A DNA stretch of 64,000 bases, from positions 1-64,000 of the forward strand of contig CACZZO010000017.1 of the NCBI GenBank assembly GCA_902785755.1, given 5' to 3'. Origin of the DNA: an uncultured Bacteroidia bacterium (GTDB taxonomy: Bacteria > Bacteroidota > Bacteroidia > Bacteroidales > F082). Within the stretch, counting starts at the first letter, position 1. The number at the start of each line of letters is the position of its first letter. Position numbers and translations under genes: made by a program. The notes beneath the pieces were generated by a model. The model was not told the DNA's origin. It worked only from the letters and a program-made list of their open reading frames with translations, and searched no databases. Below are positions 53,823 to 63,350 of this stretch, piece by piece.

Positions 53823-55289
53823 TCAATTCTTCCAAAAACTCCGTGAGAGCAAGGTGATTAGCGAGAAAACCTCAACCCTGCCAAGGAGCATCAGAAGCAA
53901 AAGCATCCATTTGGCACCTGTTGGGAAGATATAGTAGGAACCGCCAGGACCGACCTCCCCGATGCCCGTGCCGACATTGCTCAATGCGGCCACGGATGCG
54001 CCAATCGAGGTTTCAAAGTCGGTGCCCAAGGCGAGCAGGATGATGGCTCCGATGAGGAAAACGAGGAAATAAATGAAAATGAAGGTGGTATGTTTGTAGA
54101 CACCGCTTGATGAAATGGCTTTGCCGTTGACTTTTACGGGCAACACCGCGTTGGGGTGGATGATACGCCTCAGCTCAAGCATCGAGTTTTTGACGAACAA
54201 CAGATGACGGAAAATCTTGATGCCTCCCGATGTGGAGCCTGAGCAGGCACCAATGAACATCAGCATGAAAAGAACGACATAGAGGAAGGTGGGCCAAGCG
54301 TCGTTGTCGCCGATGAAGAATCCCGTGGTGGTGAAAGCCGAGATGACGCTGAAAAACGACTCGCGGAAAGCCGAACCGAAACTCTTGTGGCAGGCAAAAA
54401 GCAACACAATCCCTACGCCAATGCCAGTGAATAAGATGTACAGCAGGAAAGTGCGGAATTCTTGGTTTTTCAGGATGGTGAAGGAACGCCAACTCAAAGA
54501 GAGCAGCAGCAGGGAGAAGTTGCAGCCCGACAGCACCATGAAAACAGTAATCACGACTTGGGAATAGTTGGAAAACTCGCCGATGTTGCCCGTCCTTGTG
54601 GAAAAGCCGCCCGAGCTGATGGTACTCATTGAATGGCAGAGAGCATCGTAGAAGTCCATGTCGCCCCTATAAAGCAAAAGGGTTTCCAATAGCGTGAAAA
54701 ACAAGTAGATGAACCAAATGCGCCTTGCGGTGTGCATGATGCGCGGGTGCAGTTTGTCGTAGGTGATGCCGTTGATTTCGGAAACGAAGAGTTGCATTCC
54801 GCTCATGCCGAGATAGGGCAGGATGGCCAACGAGAACACGATGATGGCCAAGCCGCCAATCCATTGCGTCATGCTGCGCCAAAAGAGGATGTCTTTCGGG
54901 ACGGTTTCGAGGCGGGTGAGGATGGTGGCTCCTGTGGTGGTGAACCCCGACATGGCCTCGAAGAAGCCGTCGGTGAAGTTGGGCACGCTTTTGCTGAGCA
55001 GGAAAGGCATGGCCCCGAACAGCGACAGCACAAGCCACGAGATGCAGACGATGAAAACGCCGTCGTGCGATTTGATGGTGTCGTCTCGGTGTTGTCGGGT
55101 GGCGATGATGAGGATGAGACCGGTGAGCAGGGTGATGAGGGCAGAAAACGGCATACTGAAAGCGTACAGCCCGCGATAAATATAGGTCACGGGAAGGGTT
55201 GCCAGCATGAAAAGGCCTTCGATGAGCACCAGAAAGCCTTCAATCCTGAACACCAACGGGAGGTTTATTTTGGTCTTAAACTCCATCAT
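53823..55289 (-). CDS. trkH: Potassium uptake channel subunit TrkH
   Basis: A 488-residue membrane K+ translocator. Four selectivity-filter loops are recognisable, for example FEAMSGFTTTGATIL, HSMSTISSGGFSTRTG and VISAFTTTGFFIGD, each with the conserved Gly. It starts about 24 bp after trkA ends, so the two form an operon. Gating by TrkA with NAD(H) or nucleotides is known for the family. Confidence 0.95.
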   Translation of the reverse strand: MMEFKTKINLPLVFRIEGFLVLIEGLFMLATLPVTYIYRGLYAFSMPFSALITLLTGLILIIATRQHRDDTIKSHDGVFIVCISWLVLSLFGAMPFLLSKSVPNFTDGFFEAMSGFTTTGATILTRLETVPKDILFWRSMTQWIGGLAIIVFSLAILPYLGMSGMQLFVSEINGITYDKLHPRIMHTARRIWFIYLFFTLLETLLLYRGDMDFYDALCHSMSTISSGGFSTRTGNIGEFSNYSQVVITVFMVLSGCNFSLLLLSLSWRSFTILKNQEFRTFLLYILFTGIGVGIVLLFACHKSFGSAFRESFFSVISAFTTTGFFIGDNDAWPTFLYVVLFMLMFIGACSGSTSGGIKIFRHLLFVKNSMLELRRIIHPNAVLPVKVNGKAISSSGVYKHTTFIFIYFLVFLIGAIILLALGTDFETSIGASVAALSNVGTGIGEVGPGGSYYIFPTGAKWMLLLLMLLGRVEVFSLITLLSRSFWKN

Positions 55290-55313
55290 TTTTTCTCACA
55301 AAACAATCAAAAC

Positions 55314-56654
55314 CTAATGGAATAAGCGTTCTACAGCGGGAATGCCATTGGGCAAGGCCAACACAACCACTTGGTCATCGGTCTCGATTTGGAAATCGTC
55401 GGTGGCAATGTAACTTTCGCCGTCGCGGGTGATGCCGCAGATGATGGCGTCGGTGGGCATGGGCAGTTGTCCGATGGGCTTGCGCGTGACCGCCGAGCCA
55501 GCCCTCACCTCAAACTCAACGATGTCGGCATCAATGCCGCTCAAACTTTTCAGCGTGGAAACCTTCGCGCCGAGGGTGTATTTCACCATGTAACTGGCTG
55601 CGATGAGTTTCTTGTTGATGATGGAGTCGATGCCGATGTTCTGCGAAATGTCGATGTAGTCGATGTTTTCGACGAGGGCGATGGTTTTTTTCACGCCAAA
55701 CGACTTGGCCTGCAAGCAGGTCAGGATGTTGGTTTCGGTGTTGTCGCTCACGGCGATGAAGGCATCCATGTCCTTGATACCCTCGTCCTCAAGCAGGTCG
55801 AGATTGCGGGCATCGGCGTTGACCACCAAGGCCTCAGAGAGGTAGTTGGTGAGGTCCATGCAACGCTCCTTGTCGATTTCCAAAATCTTGATGTTCAGGT
55901 CTTTCTCGAGGCGTTTGGCAGTAATGCGGCCCACACGGCCACCGCCTACAATCATCACATTGTGGACATTGATTTGCTTCTTTCCGCTCAGTTTGATGAT
56001 GTCTTTGATGGCGTGCGGCTTGGTGACCACATACACCATGTCGGCCACTTGGAAAACCTCGTCGCCTTGTGGCACAAAGGTATTCTGGCGGCGGTGGATG
56101 GCGGCCACGCGGAACTCGATATGCTCGTATTGATCGATGACCTCGTCAACGGTCTTGCCGAGGATTTCGGCTTCTGGCTCCAATTTCACCATGAAAAGTT
56201 GCAGGTTGCCGCCCGCAAAATCGTAAGTTTCGGAAGAGGCATTCTTCTTCAGCAATGAGATAATCTCTTGTGCAGCAATATCTTCGGGCGAGAGCAGGCC
56301 GTCAATGCCTAAGTCTTGGTACATGCGCCACACTTCGGGACTGAGGTTTTCCATCGTATTGACGCGGGCAATGACTTTCTTCGCCCCGAGTTTCTTTGCG
56401 ATGATGCCCGTCAGCAGGTTGATGTGTTCGTCGTGCAGCACGGCAATCATCAGGTCGGCCTTTTTCACGTTGGCGCGTTGCAGCACGGCGGTCGAGGTGG
56501 AGTCGCCCGTGATGGTCATCAAGTCGCTGTGCGATTCCATCATTTTCAGCAGTTCCTCGTGCGGGTCCACGATGGTGATGTTGTGGTTGCTGCGCACCAA
56601 GGCCTCCGCAAGGTGCATCCCAACTTCTCCGTCTCCGGCTATAATAATGTTCAT
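55314..56654 (-). CDS. trkA: Potassium uptake regulator TrkA
   Basis: A 446-residue cytoplasmic gating ring protein with two RCK units. Each begins with a Rossmann motif (AGDGEVGMHLAEAL and VGGGRVGRITAKRLE) and ends with a TrkA-C domain. The acidic residue closing the nucleotide site is in ITIVDPHEE and IKILEIDKE. First gene of the trkA-trkH operon. Confidence 0.95.
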   Translation of the reverse strand: MNIIIAGDGEVGMHLAEALVRSNHNITIVDPHEELLKMMESHSDLMTITGDSTSTAVLQRANVKKADLMIAVLHDEHINLLTGIIAKKLGAKKVIARVNTMENLSPEVWRMYQDLGIDGLLSPEDIAAQEIISLLKKNASSETYDFAGGNLQLFMVKLEPEAEILGKTVDEVIDQYEHIEFRVAAIHRRQNTFVPQGDEVFQVADMVYVVTKPHAIKDIIKLSGKKQINVHNVMIVGGGRVGRITAKRLEKDLNIKILEIDKERCMDLTNYLSEALVVNADARNLDLLEDEGIKDMDAFIAVSDNTETNILTCLQAKSFGVKKTIALVENIDYIDISQNIGIDSIINKKLIAASYMVKYTLGAKVSTLKSLSGIDADIVEFEVRAGSAVTRKPIGQLPMPTDAIICGITRDGESYIATDDFQIETDDQVVVLALPNGIPAVERLFH

Positions 56655-56674
56655 TTCGCTTCAGTTTTAAAGTG

Positions 56675-56682
56675 CAAATTTA
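56675..56682 (-). promoter_or_regulatory. -7 box for trkA-trkH
   Basis: Minus-strand TAAATTTG, 20 bp before trkA. Confidence 0.55.
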
Positions 56683-56701
56683 TACATTTTGTTCAAAACA
56701 T

Positions 56702-57334
56702 TCACCACACATCCGACCAAGTGACCGAAATCACATGGTTGGTCGACTTCTCGCCGTCCTTGAAGACGTTGGCCATGCCGAAGGTGTAGCGTACCTCGAT
56801 GAACCAATAACTTAATGCCGCCGTGAGGCCATAGTCGATGCGGTTGAAAGAGCCTGGTTTCCAAGGGGTGATGAATTGCTGTTTTTTGTTGATTTTCACT
56901 TCCTTTACCTCGTTGCCTCCAACGCAGAAACCGATTTGAGGCCCGATACGCAATCGTGGAATCATCGATTCGTCTTCGTCGTCCTCGGTCCACTTGCGGA
57001 GATAGATGTTGAGCAGCAGCGGCACATTAATATAATGCGACTTTTCCAAGTAGCGGATAGTGTTGTTGTTTTCGCTAACCCACTTTTTCGAGCTTGTGCC
57101 TTGCCGCGAATAGATGACATCGATTTCGGCTCCGAAGATGGAATGTTCGGGGATGAGGGCGATGCGCACGCCGCCAGTGAGGTCAGGGCGAAATTGTGTG
57201 CTATCGTTCCCGCTGATTTTCATGGTGGAAAACGCAGGGCCAATCATCAGGCCGCCACCGATGCGCTGGGCCTTTGCGGTGGGCAATCCTACTAACAGAA
57301 ATAATGTCAAAATGATATGACAACAGTGTTTCAT
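56702..57334 (-). CDS. PorT-like outer-membrane beta-barrel protein
   Basis: A 210-residue exported protein with a signal peptide ending in AKAQ. It has alternating strands typical of the OMP_b-brl_2 group (GLMIGPAFSTMKISG, SHYINVPLLLNIYLR, LRIGPQIGF) and a final aromatic residue (Trp). The family includes the T9SS assembly protein PorT, but many members have other roles. The short 5' leader predicted from the box at 57352-57359 fits the start at 57334. Confidence 0.78.
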   Translation of the reverse strand: MKHCCHIILTLFLLVGLPTAKAQRIGGGLMIGPAFSTMKISGNDSTQFRPDLTGGVRIALIPEHSIFGAEIDVIYSRQGTSSKKWVSENNNTIRYLEKSHYINVPLLLNIYLRKWTEDDEDESMIPRLRIGPQIGFCVGGNEVKEVKINKKQQFITPWKPGSFNRIDYGLTAALSYWFIEVRYTFGMANVFKDGEKSTNHVISVTWSDVW

Positions 57335-57351
57335 TCGGTGATATTTGACCG

Positions 57352-57359
57352 CAAAAATA
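57352..57359 (-). promoter_or_regulatory. -7 box of the PorT-like gene
   Basis: Minus-strand TATTTTTG, 17 bp before the ATG. Confidence 0.6.
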
Positions 57360-57403
57360 ATGAATTGGATAAAATGGGCGGTGTTTTTTGTCGCAAGTTT
57401 TTT

Positions 57404-57411
57404 TACTTTTG
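57404..57411 (+). promoter_or_regulatory. -7 box of the outer-membrane receptor-like gene
   Basis: TACTTTTG followed by GCAGCGCAAA, the same start-site sequence as in the palindromic promoter at 34064. It lies 17 bp before the ATG at 57429 and rules out the longer frame from 57345. Confidence 0.65.
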
Positions 57412-57428
57412 CAGCGCAAAATTTAACG

Positions 57429-60065
57429 ATGATGAAGAAAAATGGTTCATTGAGGGCGTTGTTCGCTCTGCTTTTTGTTTTTTCGACGATATTGTGTCTC
57501 GCCCAACCTCCGGGCGGCAGGCCTCCGGGTGGGGGAGGAGGTCGTCATCCGGGTGGCCGTCCTCCATACGGTGGTGACCGCCAATGGGGACAAACCGAAA
57601 GCAACATGCCAGCGGTGAAGCCGAAGAAGAAAGTCCGCGAAGGCGACACCTTTACTGTGATGGGCGTGTTGCGCGATGCCAAGACGGGCGAGTTTATGCC
57701 ATACGTCAATTTGGCCGTGCTCGATTCCGTCGACAACGAATTTGTGAAAGGCGGCATCAGCAACATGGAAGGTGTTTTCGAGATTAATGGCGTGCCGCAA
57801 GGGGCTTTCGTGTTGCGCGTTTCGGCCATCGGCTATGAGAATTATCTGCATCCTTTCCATGTGACCAACAACACCAATTTGGGCACGTTGCGCATCAATC
57901 CGGGTGTGACGGCCTTAGGCGAAGTGACGGTGGCAGCCGAGCGACCGCTGTATGCAATGGAAGGCGAGAAGTTGATTTACAACGTCAGCGAAGACCCTTC
58001 CATCCAGACGGGAACCACCGAGGATGCCTTGCAGAACGCGCCCGGCGTGGAGGTTGATGTTGAGGGCAACATCACCTTGCGTGGTGTTTCGAGCGTAGAG
58101 ATTTGGGTGAACGACAAGCCCTCGAAACTCACCGAGGAAAACTTGAAGACCTATCTCCAAACCTTGCCCGCCAATGCCATTGCCCGCATCGAGACCATCA
58201 CCAACCCTTCGGCGAAGTATGCTACCGAGGCCGAGGCCGTTATCAATATCATTACTTCGGCGCACATCAAGAGCAACCAGTTTGTCAGCTTTGGCGTGAA
58301 CGGCTCCAACCAGCCTTTCGTTTCGCCATGGGTGAGTTACATGTGGAAGAAAGACAGGGTGAGCATCAATCTTTTTGCTTCAGGGCGTTACAGCAATCGT
58401 GAGAACAAGACCGACAGTTGGTCGCAACAGCGTCGCGATGCCGCCACCGAAGGCGAATATGAGGTCACTTGGGCGGATACGGTGTCGCAACAGGACAACA
58501 ACCGTTCCTACAGCGGCAACCTGTTCATGAACATTGACTACGAGATTGACTCCACCAGCGACATTTCGGTTGATGCGGGCGGTTATTACAATGCCAACCT
58601 GAACAACAAGATGCGCACTGAGCGGCAGACTTACTATTACCTTGACTCCATGCCCGCCTATTCGATGCTTTTTGCAGATAAAACCAAAGACAACAGCGAC
58701 ACGAGGTCGATTTTTGGCAATTTAGGAGCGGATTACACGAAAAAATTTGACAATGAAGGACATAACCTGCGTATCGGACTGAACACAAGGCTCACCAACA
58801 ATAGCGGCGAGGAATGGTATAACCGTTTTTACGAAGTGTACACTGACCTTGACGAGCACCGTTACATGCTTTCGCGCACCTATAATTTCAACGGAAGCCT
58901 CGATGCGCGCTACAACAGGCCTTACAGCAAAGACGGCGAACTCAGTTACGGCCTTCGCGCCGACCATGCGCAAATGGATTTCACTTACGATCGTTTCTAC
59001 GATACCATAGGCCTATTGGTGGATTCGCTGCGCACTTACCGCATGATAGGGGCGAAGAGTTCGCTCAACGCCGATGTCAACTGGACGCACCGCTGGGGTG
59101 GTTTCACCTTGAGCACGGGTTTGGGCGTGGAAGGCGAGCGCAACATGTACGACTTCATCAGCGACATGCCCTTTGCCGACGACAGCGTTTTCTATCATCT
59201 GAATTTCCGTCCTTCCATCCACTTGACCTATCGCACCGAAGACATGCACAACCTGAAACTCAATTACTCGATGCGCATGTCGGGGCCGGGCAGGAACCAA
59301 GTCACACGGTTCCGCACCTACGGCGAGAACAGTTACTCGACGGGCAATCCCAACGGTTTGAAGGACAGTTTCACTCACAACATGGAGGCCGGCTGGCAGA
59401 AGTTTTTCGAGCGTTTCGGCAACATCGGCATTGAGGCCTACGGTCGCTGGAGCACCAATGATGTCAGTAGGTTGACGGATGCGGAATATGATAACTACCT
59501 CGATAGAATCGTCAGTTATTCAGTGCCTTACAACATGGGTTCATCGTGGCGTTACGGCACTTCGCTCAACATGACCTACCGTCCTTCTGGCTTCTTCAAT
59601 GTGCGGCTCTATGCCAACCTTTACAATTACGGCTATCGCATGGAATATGAGCGCAATGGCGTGCCTCAAATCGACGAAAGGGAAAAGTGGTCGTGGAGTG
59701 TGCGCGTCAATGCTTGGGCTAAACTCTTTGACCGTCTGCAAGTTACGGCTTCGGCCAACTACAACTCGCCGACCATCAGCCTCATGAGCGAGCGCAAGGC
59801 GCGTTATTTCCTCAACATGGGCCTCCGCAGCGACTTTTTCAATCGTCGCCTGTCGGTGTTCGTCAATGTGCAGGACATCTTCAACTGGGGCGCGACGATT
59901 GGCTCAGGCTCCACCAACACCAACCCGTACTACCTCAGCGACAGCACCCGCAAAATGCTAAACAGCCGCTACATATCGGCAGGTTTCACCCTCCGTTTCG
60001 GAAAGATGGAACTCGAAAAGAAAGCCAAAGAAGGCGACGGCGAAGCGGGAGATTCATTGGAATAA
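57429..60065 (+). CDS. TonB-receptor-like outer-membrane beta-barrel protein
   Basis: An 878-residue outer-membrane protein. The signal peptide ends at CLAQ. A Pro/Gly-rich stretch follows (PPGGRPPGGGGGRHPGG), then a CarboxypepD_reg-like sandwich (GVLRDAKTGEFMPYVNLAV), a plug-like domain (TTEDALQNAPGVEVDVEG, ITLRGVSSVEIWVNDKPS) and a C-terminal barrel of the OMP_b-brl_3 type. No clear TonB box is seen, and the ligand is unknown. ATG codons at 57429 and 57432 are both possible. It is convergent with the next gene (5-bp gap). Confidence 0.88.
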   Translation: MMKKNGSLRALFALLFVFSTILCLAQPPGGRPPGGGGGRHPGGRPPYGGDRQWGQTESNMPAVKPKKKVREGDTFTVMGVLRDAKTGEFMPYVNLAVLDSVDNEFVKGGISNMEGVFEINGVPQGAFVLRVSAIGYENYLHPFHVTNNTNLGTLRINPGVTALGEVTVAAERPLYAMEGEKLIYNVSEDPSIQTGTTEDALQNAPGVEVDVEGNITLRGVSSVEIWVNDKPSKLTEENLKTYLQTLPANAIARIETITNPSAKYATEAEAVINIITSAHIKSNQFVSFGVNGSNQPFVSPWVSYMWKKDRVSINLFASGRYSNRENKTDSWSQQRRDAATEGEYEVTWADTVSQQDNNRSYSGNLFMNIDYEIDSTSDISVDAGGYYNANLNNKMRTERQTYYYLDSMPAYSMLFADKTKDNSDTRSIFGNLGADYTKKFDNEGHNLRIGLNTRLTNNSGEEWYNRFYEVYTDLDEHRYMLSRTYNFNGSLDARYNRPYSKDGELSYGLRADHAQMDFTYDRFYDTIGLLVDSLRTYRMIGAKSSLNADVNWTHRWGGFTLSTGLGVEGERNMYDFISDMPFADDSVFYHLNFRPSIHLTYRTEDMHNLKLNYSMRMSGPGRNQVTRFRTYGENSYSTGNPNGLKDSFTHNMEAGWQKFFERFGNIGIEAYGRWSTNDVSRLTDAEYDNYLDRIVSYSVPYNMGSSWRYGTSLNMTYRPSGFFNVRLYANLYNYGYRMEYERNGVPQIDEREKWSWSVRVNAWAKLFDRLQVTASANYNSPTISLMSERKARYFLNMGLRSDFFNRRLSVFVNVQDIFNWGATIGSGSTNTNPYYLSDSTRKMLNSRYISAGFTLRFGKMELEKKAKEGDGEAGDSLE

Positions 60066-60070
60066 GATGA

Positions 60071-61651
60071 CTATCCCTGTTTGATGACCTTAGTCGCAAA
60101 AACTCTTTCTTGTGTCCTGATAATGAATACATAAGAGCCTTTTGCCGTGTTTTGGAACAACTCGCCTATGGCAAAGCGGTTGAGTCCGGTTTGGGCTTGT
60201 CCTAAGTTTTTGGAAACTAACAATTGTCCATTCATGGAATAAACCTCAGCCACTATATGGCCGTCCTTTTCTGCCTCAAATTCAACATAGCTTGAGGCAG
60301 TAATCGGGTTGCCAACAATGTGGATAAGATTCTCGTTTTGAGCGTTTTCCTGAATTCCGACACCTGAATATTCGTAAGCCCCAATGTCGATACGTTCACC
60401 GCAAACGCGCCAATTGCCATCAAGGTCGTAACCCATGTCGGGTGCCATAGTATAGCCTGCGTTGATGCAAGGACTATTGGCAGTCAGATGGAAATCTTCG
60501 TTTTCGGGGTCGACGAAAAGCGGGTCTTCATCAAGGCAACCTTCATAAACAGTGACGACCTCGTTGTTGGAGATGTTTTCCAATCCGTACTGTATCAGGC
60601 AACCATAGAATTGCGGCCCGGATTCATCGTATGTCCATGACCAAATCTGCACAGGCTCTTCCAATGGTATTTCGTTGGTGTTGCCATAAACGATGCAATT
60701 CCACAGGATAGGTTCGCTGTATTGATAGAAAAAGATGCCCCCGCAGTTGACGCCAATGGAATGGTTGTTGACCACGGTGAGGTTGCTGATCCAAGGCGAC
60801 GCTTCGCAAACAGCCAAGCCACCGCCGAAGTGCTCCGATGTGTTGTTGGCAAAGAGCGAGTTGGTGATGATGTCCCTTCCGAGGTGGTTGCTGCGCATGA
60901 CGTAAAGGCCGCCTCCATTGATGCCATAGTTGTGCTCGAACTTGCAGCGGTCGATTTTGGTGGCGCAACTGTCGAGGCTCAAGGCACCGCCGATGGCACT
61001 TTCACCAACATTGTAGCGGAAATCCGTGCCGCTAATGTCAACATCGCATTTCAGGAAGCGAAGGCCACCGCCGTACATGCCATAAACCGTATCCAATTTG
61101 GTGTAAGTCAAGTTGTTGAGGACGTCGCAATCGTGCATCACAACCTTCGAGTTTTCGGCACTCAAGGCACCGCCGTGTTCGCGTGAGAAATTGCAAAACA
61201 GGGTGCTGTTGCCGATTTCCACCTCGTCGCAATTGAAAATGCGCAATGCGCCGCCGTCTTGGTCATGGTCGAGGGCGGCTTTGCCGTATTGGAAGCGACA
61301 GTAGTCGAACTCGGAGCGGCCTGCCTTGCTCAGGCGGATGCCGTTCCAGCCGCCGCGACCCGCGTTGAAGATGTGGAAGCCGGTCGTGTCGATCACGGTG
61401 AAAGTGATGGAGTCGGTTTCCGTGCCGATGGCTTTCAGCGAAGCGTCGTTTTCGACAGCTATCTGGAAAAAGCCTTTGAAAACCACCGTCGTCCCCGGAA
61501 GGATGCGCAGCGAGTCCTGTACTTTGACATCACCTTTGACAATTACCGTTTCGGCATCCCAAACACCTGATTGTGTGCCTGATACCTCAATGGTCTGTGC
61601 TTTTGCGAAAAGGCCGCAAAGCACGAAGAGAAGTAAAAATCTTGTTTTCAT
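60071..61651 (-). CDS. Exported right-handed beta-helix protein
   Basis: A 526-residue exported protein. The signal peptide ends at FAKAQ. The central region repeats short strands with conserved Gly-Gly turns (GGALRIFNCDEVEIGNST, GGGLRFLKCDVDISGTDF, GGGLYVMRSN), as in pectate-lyase-like helices. A choice-of-anchor Q segment follows (DPLFVDPENEDFHLTANSP, then DIGAYEYSG). The last 80 residues resemble a T9SS sorting domain (VYSMNGQLLVSKNLG, KGSYVFIIRTQE). No catalytic residues are evident. The start at 61651 is set by the signal peptide and the promoter at 61680. Confidence 0.87.
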   Translation of the reverse strand: MKTRFLLLFVLCGLFAKAQTIEVSGTQSGVWDAETVIVKGDVKVQDSLRILPGTTVVFKGFFQIAVENDASLKAIGTETDSITFTVIDTTGFHIFNAGRGGWNGIRLSKAGRSEFDYCRFQYGKAALDHDQDGGALRIFNCDEVEIGNSTLFCNFSREHGGALSAENSKVVMHDCDVLNNLTYTKLDTVYGMYGGGLRFLKCDVDISGTDFRYNVGESAIGGALSLDSCATKIDRCKFEHNYGINGGGLYVMRSNHLGRDIITNSLFANNTSEHFGGGLAVCEASPWISNLTVVNNHSIGVNCGGIFFYQYSEPILWNCIVYGNTNEIPLEEPVQIWSWTYDESGPQFYGCLIQYGLENISNNEVVTVYEGCLDEDPLFVDPENEDFHLTANSPCINAGYTMAPDMGYDLDGNWRVCGERIDIGAYEYSGVGIQENAQNENLIHIVGNPITASSYVEFEAEKDGHIVAEVYSMNGQLLVSKNLGQAQTGLNRFAIGELFQNTAKGSYVFIIRTQERVFATKVIKQG

Positions 61652-61679
61652 GAAGCGTTGACTTTGAAGTTTTGTTGTG

Positions 61680-61687
61680 CAAAGATA
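61680..61687 (-). promoter_or_regulatory. -7 box of the beta-helix gene
   Basis: Minus-strand TATCTTTG, 28 bp before the ATG at 61651. Confidence 0.6.
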
Positions 61688-61728
61688 GGAGTTATTTTTG
61701 TTTGTTGGAGGATTTCGCCGATTTTGAT

Positions 61729-61736
61729 TATTTTTG
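61729..61736 (+). promoter_or_regulatory. -7 box of the GH3-LysE genes
   Basis: TATTTTTG, 24 bp before the ATG at 61761. A second TATTTTTG lies at 61693-61700. Confidence 0.6.
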
Positions 61737-61760
61737 CACCCGTTTTTTATTGCGATTTTT

Positions 61761-63344
61761 ATGAAACTACCGATTATTGGAAGACGAAACATGCCCATTC
61801 CCGTTGTGGGTGCCTTGGTGAAGGCCGCAGCGGAAATCAAGAATATACCTGTCGAAATCCGTCAGAACCACACCGACCCGATTCGTGCGCAGCGGCGCGA
61901 GTTGCGCAAGTTGTTGGTGAAGGCGCAGTTTACGGAGTTCGGAAAATTCTATCATTTTGACGAGATTTTGCTGTCGGCCAACATCTTGGAGGAATACCGC
62001 AGGCGCGTTCCCGTGTTCGACTACAACAAAATGCACGACGAGTGGTGGTACCTCAACCTGCAAGGCAAGCGCAACATCGCATGGCCGGGCAAAATCAAGT
62101 ATTTCGCGCTCAGTTCGGGCACATCCGAAGCGGCCTCGAAATATATCCCTATCACCAAGGGCTTGAACAACAAAATCACCCGCGCAGGCATCCGCCAGTT
62201 GGTTTCGGCCACACGCTACGATTTCCCCGTGGGATTCTACAACCGTGGCATCCTGATGATTGGCGGCAGCACCGACCTGCAATATAATAAGGAGTTCGGC
62301 TACTATGCCGGCGACCTTTCGGGCATCTCGGCGGGCAAGATTCCGTCGTGGTTCGAGGCGTTCTACAAGCCCGGACAGAAGATTTCGAAGGTGAAGGACT
62401 GGGGCGAAAAGATGGATTTGATGGTGAAGGCGGCCCCCAAGTGGGACATTGGCGTCATTGTGGGCGTGCCGGCTTGGGTGCAAATCCTTTTGGAGCGCAT
62501 CATCAAGGAATACCATCTGAAAACTATTCACGACATTTGGCCGAATCTGATGGTATATGTGCATAGCGGCGTGGCTTTTGCGCCCTACGAAAAGAGTTTT
62601 GAGCGCATCTTCGGCAAGGAGGTGCTGTTTGTGGAAAGTTATTTGGCCTCAGAGGGTTACATCGCCTATCAGGTCGACTTGAAGAAGCGCGTCATGCAAC
62701 TTTTGGTCGACAATGGCATTTATTTCGAGTTTGTGCCGTTCAACGAGGAGAATTTCGACGAAGACGGCACCATCGTCGAGAATCCCAAGACTTTGCTGCT
62801 ATCGGAAGTGCAGACCGGAGTGGATTACGCCTTGCTGCTCTCCACATGCGCCGGCACATGGCGCTACCTCATCGGCGACACCATCAAGTTCCTGAATACC
62901 AAGGACTGCGAAATCGTCATCACGGGACGCACGAAGCAGTTTTTGAGCATCACGGGCGAGCATCTTTCGCAAGACAACATGACCCGCGCCGTGGATATGA
63001 TGGCGGAGGAACTCGGCGTTGAAATCACCGAATTTACCGTGGCAGGCATCCGCCACGACACGATGTATGCCCACCATTGGTATCTCGGTTGCGACGAACC
63101 CATCGACAAGGAGTTGGCTATCAAGAAGATAGACGAAAACCTCTGCAAGTTGAACGACGACTATGCCGTGGAACGCACCCAAGCCATCAAGGAACTGTTT
63201 GTCGATGTGCTGCCCACCAAGCATTTCTATGAGTTCATGGAACAGAAAATCGGCAAATGGGGCGGTGCCACCAAGTTCCCGCGTGTGCTAAAGGGCAAAC
63301 GATTGGAGATGTGGGAAGAATATGTGAAAGGACTTAAAGCATAA
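61761..63344 (+). CDS. GH3-family acyl-adenylate/amido synthetase-like protein
   Basis: A 527-residue member of the ANL superfamily, GH3 branch. The nucleotide-binding SSGTSEAASKYIPIT, the LVESYLASEGYIAYQ block and TGRTKQFLSITGEHLSQDN match the plant auxin/jasmonate conjugating enzymes. Plant GH3 proteins join amino acids to hormone acids; the bacterial substrate is unknown. The start at 61761 (MKLPIIGRRNMP) is chosen over a TTG at 61734 that lies inside the promoter box. A LysE-type exporter gene starts 6 bp later. Confidence 0.9.
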   Translation: MKLPIIGRRNMPIPVVGALVKAAAEIKNIPVEIRQNHTDPIRAQRRELRKLLVKAQFTEFGKFYHFDEILLSANILEEYRRRVPVFDYNKMHDEWWYLNLQGKRNIAWPGKIKYFALSSGTSEAASKYIPITKGLNNKITRAGIRQLVSATRYDFPVGFYNRGILMIGGSTDLQYNKEFGYYAGDLSGISAGKIPSWFEAFYKPGQKISKVKDWGEKMDLMVKAAPKWDIGVIVGVPAWVQILLERIIKEYHLKTIHDIWPNLMVYVHSGVAFAPYEKSFERIFGKEVLFVESYLASEGYIAYQVDLKKRVMQLLVDNGIYFEFVPFNEENFDEDGTIVENPKTLLLSEVQTGVDYALLLSTCAGTWRYLIGDTIKFLNTKDCEIVITGRTKQFLSITGEHLSQDNMTRAVDMMAEELGVEITEFTVAGIRHDTMYAHHWYLGCDEPIDKELAIKKIDENLCKLNDDYAVERTQAIKELFVDVLPTKHFYEFMEQKIGKWGGATKFPRVLKGKRLEMWEEYVKGLKA

Positions 63345-63350
63345 GCAGTT

